A stretch of 64,000 nucleotides of DNA from Siphonodentalium dalli. Lineage: Eukaryota; Mollusca; Scaphopoda; Gadilida; Siphonodentaliidae. The notes under the pieces were generated by a model, which was given only the letters and a program-made list of their open reading frames with translations, was not told where the DNA came from and did no database searches. The stretch lies in contig CP136065.1 in NCBI GenBank assembly GCA_032622095.1, positions 37,544,732-37,608,731 of the forward strand, read 5' to 3'. Shown here in pieces: positions 57,732 to 64,000 of this stretch; the stretch's first letter is position 1, and the number at the start of each line of letters is the position of its first letter. Made by a program: the position numbers and the translations under genes.

Positions 57732-58805
57732 TGTCATGTTCGTTATGTTCACTTTTATTAGTAATCACAGTATTCAGTAACCAAACCCATCTAGTAATTT
57801 ATCTGATCTGCGATTTTGAAAATCCCCCGATTCCTACCGAAAGATATTCGGCATTAGTCAGCTTGAGGTCTGGGTGTATTCTGCACATACTCCAAACAGA
57901 TCCCCGATTTGTAACATACTCGAGCTACGAGACATAATTCTAATCCATACATGCCAAGTTTCATAAATATATTTCGCCGTATTAAAGGAACAAACACTAC
58001 AGTCAAGTCGAAACATGAAATATGCACCTCTTTAAGCACTCTATCAAATGGCATTGAATGATAGTGCAGTGAACCTGAGTGTAGCATGCTGGAATTGATG
58101 TTTCAACTATACTTCTAATATTTCGGTACGGTACTTAATATTGGGCCAACTATCAAGGATGTGGAATTGCGCTGTCAGTCAGAATCAAAGCCGAATTAAA
58201 TTTCGTTGATATTTCACTCCGATCACAAACAAATAATTATCATAATATTAATAGCAGACGACTAAACAAAATTCCCGTTGTTTGGCGAGACTTTGAGTCT
58301 GAGATCCTGGGTGTCTTTTTGGCAGTTTAAGAGATTCTGGGTGTCTTTTTGACAGAAACCATGCGACAATGACCTATTCAGCATTAATAATGCTCTTAAA
58401 ATGTTGCATTCATGTGTTTGGTTATTGTGATTACTAACAAAAGTGAACATAAATCTTTATTTTGACTCCATCAAATTTGGGGAAAATTGGGTTAGCAAAG
58501 TCCTTAAATGGATTCAAATTTTAATCCATTGGCACACTCTGCATGTTCCATCAATTTATTATTATATATAGAAAATTTACAGGCATGTTTAACACCTGTA
58601 TTACTATTAGCCTACTTTAGCCTACTCTTTGCATGAATCCATGCATCATATAGACCACATCCCTCACCCAATCATTGATCAAAGTTTATATTAGCAATAG
58701 GCAACCACGGACAAGAATGATAATGCGCCAATTTCTGGAATTCGAAATATGATAACATCACCAGGAAAACTCAAAGAGCCTGGTGACCATATATTGCATT
58801 AATCA
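57732..58805. other. No supported gene
   Basis: A 33-bp duplication (CTGGGTGTCTTTTTG at about 58,307 and 58,337) is the only local repeat. The rest is AT-rich without motifs. Confidence 0.4.
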
Positions 58806-59404
58806 GGTACATTTTTCCTCCACTACGCATTTTGTAACAGTGTTACAAGTGTTATAAATGTTACAAATGATTTAAAGTCCCAGTAGAAAAACGCAGCCTA
58901 TGTTATTTCTACTGTCTCAATGTAGCGACGTCACATGTTACAAAGCATTACAAGTGTTGCATTATTCTGAGATACCAGAGAGAGACCGTTCGTAGACAGG
59001 TGTTACAAATGTTACAAATGACTTAAAGTCCCAGTAGAAATAAAATATGTGTTCTCATGCACTTTTCAGACAATAAAATCTCAATTTTTAGATGCGAGAA
59101 GGAGTCTGTTTCTATTTATTTTTTTTCTCAAAATATGGAAAACAAACTCCAGGAAAACAGAATTTTCCTTGTTACAATCCAAATTTTTTTAAATTCCTTT
59201 ATTTGCGCTTTAGCACAATTCCTGTATTTACGCTTTAAAACTCAATTAACAAAACAAATATAGTTTAAACTTATATATAAAAAAAAAAGATTTATAAATA
59301 AGTCCAATTAATAAAAAAATATGTGTTCTTATGCACCTAACTCATCATTGAAAGTTTTGTTAAAAAAGCTTTGTCTAAAATATTGGATTGGGTGACAGAT
59401 TTGT

Positions 59405-59900
59405 TAAAATGGATCACAAAGTTAAATAAGGGCAGTGCCAGAGACATAACTATTTCACCAGATAGTAATTCTTAAAATATGTTTGCAAGAACTAGTTGGC
59501 TTATTTAACATGGAATGTTGATCTTGTTTGATCAAGACTGTTGTTGAATTTTTTTTTAATGGGGTTACCTGGTCAAATAGGGGGCAAGCGAAGGACAGTT
59601 TTTCTCTTAATATGCTTCCTTCACAAGGACCATCAGGTCTATTTTACTGATATTTAGTATTAATACGAAGAGTTCTTTGGTGTCTAGGGTTAAAATTTAT
59701 TCTGATGGGTTCACCAGGTTAAATAGAGTGGGACCAGGGACATACGATAACTATATGTCTCTATAGTAGTTCCTAAAATGTCTTCTCAAGAGAGGTTGGA
59801 CTATTTAGATTACATATATTGTAGTATGGAGGATCCTTTAGTGACTGAGATTCAGATTTGTTAAAATGAGGGCAACCTGTCAAGAAATGGCGGGGCTGTT
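59405..59900. repeat. Highly diverged ~150-bp tandem units
   Basis: Anchors resembling GGGTTACCTGGTCAAATAGG occur near 59,409, 59,562, 59,706 and 59,867 (spacing 153, 144, 161). Each is followed by a GGGAC or GACATAA-like phrase and CTTAAAATATGTTTNC. The units are old, since only short blocks are conserved. Confidence 0.45.
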
Positions 59901-60252
59901 GGGAGTTAACACATTTGTATCTAATAAATTCATATATAACACAATATACTGCTATATGTAGCATTGACTTCATTATACAATATTTTGTCCATTTATACAT
60001 GTAGGTGAAAATTTATGCTATATTTTGAGAAAAGGAATGAGGAAAAAATGTTCAGTCTGAAAAAAAAAATTCATTTAAGCTGATGACCCACCCATCCCTC
60101 CCTAAGTGTCCGAATTTTTTTCTGCCTCACCCTGCATGTGCAAAACAATAATAACTAAATGAAAAACAAAATAATATATAAATATAACAATATACTAGTA
60201 AATATTAACATTTTTTTTACAAAAGATGTGACTCGATCATACAAGCCTGCAC

Positions 60253-60691
60253 AGTGTGGCTGTCATTTGCAGAATTACATGTAGGTCCCCAGAGGGTGAA
60301 TTTAGTGATGCTATCCCACAAAGTAGGCTAGCATCACAAAATTCACCATCTGGATACCTCATCTGCTTAGCCATCATCTTCTGGAAGGTATCTTTAGTCT
60401 CAAGTTAACATTGTTTTTAATTACGTTTTCCCTTGTGAGAAGTTTTTATTTCCCCTATAAATTTCCAGAAGTTAAATTCGTAATTGAGGCGACTAATTTG
60501 GGGGAACATGACCAACTTCAACTGGGGAATTTCAATCTGATCCTAGGTTTCTAATAGTAGTTGAGGCCTAAGCAGAATGAGGTTCCCGAAGGGTGAGTTT
60601 GGTGATGCTTATAAGCCCACTATGTGAGATAGTATCAATAAATTCACCCTCTGGGGGGGGGGGGGGGGGCTCATTCTGCAAATGACACACT
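60253..60691. mobile_element. Double-hairpin MITE, copy 3 (full length)
   Basis: AGTGTGGCTGTCATTTGCAG starts the left hairpin (to about 60,366). CCTAAGCAGAATGAGG (about 60,566) begins the right one, which ends CTCATTCTGCAAATGACACA. A G-run of 18 bases interrupts the right hairpin at about 60,653-60,670. The ~200-bp spacer has no coding capacity. The compact copy at 32,898 lacks this spacer. Confidence 0.75.
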
Positions 60692-60919
60692 AAATATTTG
60701 CAGACTTGGACTCATACCCCCTCTAAAGTCAAAATGCTCCCTCTGGTCTCTTTAAGTAAGACAGTTTGTGATATATGTGGGCACTGTTTATAGTATCTCT
60801 GGTATCTCAGAAATCATATGAAGTAAGATCGATGCCAAGAATATGCATATTGTAACACTTGTAACATTTGTAAAGGTGTTACAAAATGCCCTAGTGGAGG
60901 AAAAATGTACCGGTGTAAC

Positions 60920-63395
60920 AGGATATCTCCCCCCCTGGATATCTCCCCCCCCCCCGGGGGGGAAGATATCCTAGGATATCTTACCCCCCACCCTGGATAT
61001 TTCCCCCCCCCCCATGTACGACTAAAAAATAATTTCACTCATTTGATATCGTTAGGTTCTGAAATGGCCAGAAAAATGTTTTTTGAGATTAAAATTTTTT
61101 TGATTTTTTATTTTGACAAAATTATTGTTTTCACGAATTTTATTGTCTTTTTTTCTTCTTTCAAATGTCCAGGCTTGGATAATATTCCACCACCCCCCCC
61201 CCCCTCCACCCAGCACCTACATGACAAAAAAATCATCTTATGGTTTTATTGCTTATTTTGCTTTATATATTCATGAGTCAGGGTTTGGGGTGGGGGGAAG
61301 ATGTCCAGGTCAGGATAACTCCCCCCCCAACCCAGCACCTACATGACAAAAAAATAATCTAATGGTTTTATCGCTCGTTTTGCTTTATATAGTCATGAAA
61401 CAGCGAGAAATTAACTTCTTCTGACAACAAGTTGTTTGAGTCAGGGTTTGGGGTGGGGGGGGGGGAGATGTCCAGGTCAGGATATCTCCCCCCCCCCACC
61501 CAGCACCTACATAACAAAAATATAATCTTATGGTTTTATCGCTTGTTTTGCTTTATATAGTCATGAAACAGCGAGAAATTAACTTCTTCTGAGAACAAGT
61601 TGTTTGAGTCAGGGTTTGGAAGGGGGAAATGTCCAGGTCAGGATATCTCCCCCCCCCCCCCCACCCAGCACCTACATGACAAAAAAATAATCTTATGGTT
61701 TTATCGCTTGTTTTGCTTTATATAGTCATGAAACAGCGAGAAATTAACTTCTTCTGAGAACAAGTTGTTTGAGTCAGGGTTTGGGGTGGGGGGGGGAAGA
61801 TGTCCAGGTCAGGATATCTTCCCCCCCACCCAGCACCTACATGACAAGAAAATAATCTTATGGTTTTATCGCTCGTTTTGCTTTATATAGTCATGAAATA
61901 GCGAGAAATTAACTTCTTCTGACAACAAGTTGTTTGAGTCAGGGTTTGGGGTGGGGGGGGGAAGATGTCCAGGTCAGGATATCTTCCCCCCCCCCACCCA
62001 GCACCTACATGACAAAAATATAATCTTATGGTTTAATCGCTTGTTTTGCTTTATATAGTCATGAAACAGCGAGAAATTAACTTCTTCTGAGAACAAGTTG
62101 TTTGAGTCAGGGTTTGGGGGGGGGGGAAGATGTCCAGGTCAGGATATCTTCCCCCCCCCCACCCAGCACCTACATGACAAAAAAATAATCTTATGGTTTT
62201 ATCGCTCGTTTTGCTTTATATAGTCATGAAACAGCGAGAAATTAACTTCTTCTGACAACAAGTTGTTTGAGTCAGGGTTCCCCAGCACCTACATGACAAA
62301 AAAATAATCTTATGGTTTTATCGCTTGTTTTGCTTTATATAGTCATGAAACAGCGAGAAATTAACTTCTTCTGAGAACAAGTTGTTTGAGTCAGGGTTTG
62401 GGGTGGGGGGGGGAAATGTCCAGGTCAGGATATCTTCCCCCCCCCCCACCCCAGCACCTACATGACAAAAAAATAATCTTATGGTTTTATCGCTTGTTTT
62501 GCTTTATATAGTCATGAAACAGCGAGAAATTAACTTCTTCTGAGGACAAGTTGTTTGAGTCAGGGTTTGGGGTGGGGGGGGGGGGAAGATGTCCAGGTCA
62601 GGATATCTTCCCCCCCACCCAGCACCTACATGACAAAAAAATAATCTTATGGTTTTATCGCTTGTTTTGCTTTACATAGTCATGAAGCGGCGAGAAATTA
62701 ACTTCTTCTGACAACAAGTTGTTTGAGTCAGGGTTTGGGGTGGGGGGGGGGAAATGTCCAGGTCAGGATATCTTCCCCCCCCCACCCAGCACCTACATGA
62801 CAAGAAAATAATCTTATGGTTTTATCGCTCGTTTTGCTTTATATAGTCATGAAATAGCGAGAAATTAACTTCTTCTGACAACAAGTTGTTTGAGTCAGGG
62901 TTTGGGGTGGGGGGGGGGGAGATGTCCAGGTCAGGATATCTCCCCCCCCCCCACCCAGCACCTACATGACAAAAAAATAATCTTATGGTTTTATCGCTCG
63001 TTTTGCTTTATATAGTCATGAAACAGCGAGAAATTAACTTCTTCTGACAACAAGTTGTTTGAGTCAGGGTTTGGGGTGGGGGGGAAGATGTCCAGGTCAG
63101 GATATCTCCCCCCCCCCCCACCCAGCACCTACATGACAAAAAAATAATCTTATGGTTTTATCGCTCGTTTTGCTTTATATAGTCATGAAACAGCGAGAAA
63201 TTAACTTCTTCTGACAACAAGTTGTTTGAGTCAGGGTTTGGGGTGGGGGGGAAGATGTCCAGGTCAGGATATCTCCCCCCCCCACCCAGTACCTACATGA
63301 CAAAAAGATAATCTTATGGTTTTATCGCTCGTTTTGCTTTATATAAGAAACAGCGAGAAATTAACTTCTTCTGAGAACAAGTTTTTTGAGTCATG
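60920..63395 (+). repeat. ~170-bp satellite-like array, forward orientation
   Basis: The unit contains ACCCAGCACCTACATGACAA, ATAATCTTATGGTTTTATCG, CTTGTTTTGCTTTATATAGT, AACAGCGAGAAATTAACTTC, AACAAGTTGTTTGAGTCAGG, a G-run, GATGTCCAGGTCAGGATATC and a C-run. GTTTGGGG boxes recur near 61,273, 61,443, 61,612, 61,777, 61,943, 62,112, 62,393, 62,563, 62,733, 62,899, 63,069 and 63,235. One unit near 62,275 has lost the G/C-run segment. G-runs and C-runs of variable length face each other and could pair or form quadruplex-type structures. Confidence 0.9.
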
Positions 63396-64000
63396 TAGGT
63401 GGCGGGTGGGGGTGGATATCCTGACCTACCTGGACATCTCCCCCCCCCCCCACCCCAAACCCTGACTCTAAAAACTTTTTCTCAGAAGAAGTTAATTTCT
63501 CGCCGTTTCATGACTAGATAAAGCAAAACAAGCGATAAAACCATAAGATGATTGTTTTGTCATGTAGGTGGGGGGGGGGGAAGATATCCTGACCTGGACA
63601 TCTTCCCCCCACCCCAAACCCTGACTCAAAACACTTTTTCTCAGAAGAAGTTAATTTCTCGCCGTTTCATGACTAGATAAAGCAAAACAAGCGATAAAAC
63701 CATAAGATTATTTTTTTGTCATGTAGGTGCTGGGTGGGGGGGAAGATATCCTGACCTGGACATCTCCCCCCCCCCCCCACCCCAAACCCTGACTCAAACA
63801 ACTTGTTCTCAGAAGAAGTTAATTTCTCGCTGTTTCAAGACTATATAAAGCAAAACAAGCGATAAAACCATAAGATTATTTTTTTGTCATGTAGGTGCTG
63901 GGTGGGGGGGGGGGGGGGGAGATATCCTGACCTGGACATTTCCCCCCCCCCCCCACCCCAAACCCTGACTCAAACAACTTGTTGTCAGAAGAAGTTAATT
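63396..64000 (-). repeat. Same ~170-bp array, inverted, running off the window
   Basis: After a junction near 63,395-63,420 the units appear as reverse complements (AACCCTGACTC, GAAGTTAATTTCTCGC, AACCATAAGAT, GTAGGTGCTGGGTGGGG). There are at least four units, starting near 63,455, 63,619, 63,787 and 63,960. The right end of the structure is outside the window. With the forward part it forms a large palindrome. Confidence 0.9.

Larger units (their letters stand above)
58806..60911. mobile_element. 2.1-kb element with inverted ends GGTACATTTTTCCTCCACTA
   Basis: GGTACATTTTTCCTCCACTA followed by GCATTTTGTAACA and GTTACAAGTG at 58,806-58,870 is mirrored by CACTTGTAACATTTG, TGTTACAAAATGC and TAGTGGAGGAAAAATGTACC at 60,855-60,911. 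Near the left end, TGTTACAAATGA and TTAAAGTCCCAGTAGAAA occur twice (58,857 and 59,000). The interior has ~150-bp degenerate units and a nested double-hairpin MITE. No transposase was found and no target duplication could be read. Confidence 0.65.

Overview
The window looks like intergenic DNA from an animal, probably a marine invertebrate; I cannot name the phylum. It is AT-rich, has no operons or dense coding, and no long open frame that is not a repeat artefact. It carries non-LTR retrotransposon ends with (ATTG)n or (ATTCTG)n-like tails, TTAA-flanked MITEs, foldback DNA transposons and many minisatellites. I found no intact host gene. The protein-like traces are a decayed transposon-borne gene of the 'GCDTTS / EADTR' family (37.15-38.53 kb), a MULE-like transposase fragment (51.39-51.76 kb, minus), a degenerate MADF domain (22.0-22.3 kb, minus), a LINE C-terminus (16.8-17.0 kb) and a possible short 5' exon near 56.4 kb.

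Layout. 1.6-2.9 kb: inverted-repeat-bounded element filled by a dimeric tandem array. 3.3-4.1 kb: pair of 104-bp direct repeats. 4.4-5.3 kb: degenerate ~45-50-bp array. 6.1-6.6 kb: dispersed repeat whose second copy (49.1 kb) is the target of a large transposon. 7.4-8.6 kb: ~141-bp dimeric array. 11.4-13.25 kb: about 55 copies of a 33-bp minisatellite between perfect 18-bp inverted repeats. 14-16 kb: foldback and dispersed repeats. 16.8-21.1 kb: LINE fragments. 23.5-25.6 kb: third dimeric array. 27.96-32.34 kb: a 4.4-kb palindrome with 8-10-bp target duplication and minisatellite arms. 32.9 kb: double-hairpin MITE. 34.87-39.38 kb: 4.5-kb transposon with 13-bp inverted ends and an AATAT duplication. 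39.6-54.2 kb: five copies of a TTAA-flanked hairpin MITE family. 47.8-48.3 kb: 26-bp minisatellite. 49.91-53.46 kb: 3.55-kb MULE-like foldback element with 9-bp target duplication. 55-56 kb: 435-bp and 55-bp duplications. 56.6-57.7 kb: GC-rich foldback. 58.8-60.9 kb: TIR element with a nested MITE. 60.9-64 kb: ~170-bp array that flips orientation near 63.4 kb and runs off the window.

The common theme is that several inverted-repeat elements are filled with, or have arms made of, short tandem repeats, and several tandem arrays alternate two ~135-165-bp monomer types. The most interesting objects are the two large foldback elements with readable target duplications (one with an empty target site elsewhere in the same window) and the 34.87-39.38 kb transposon, which ties the widespread but poorly characterised GCDTTS protein family to defined transposon ends.

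All statements come from reading the sequence; no alignment, database or folding program was run. Period lengths and copy numbers are hand counts.
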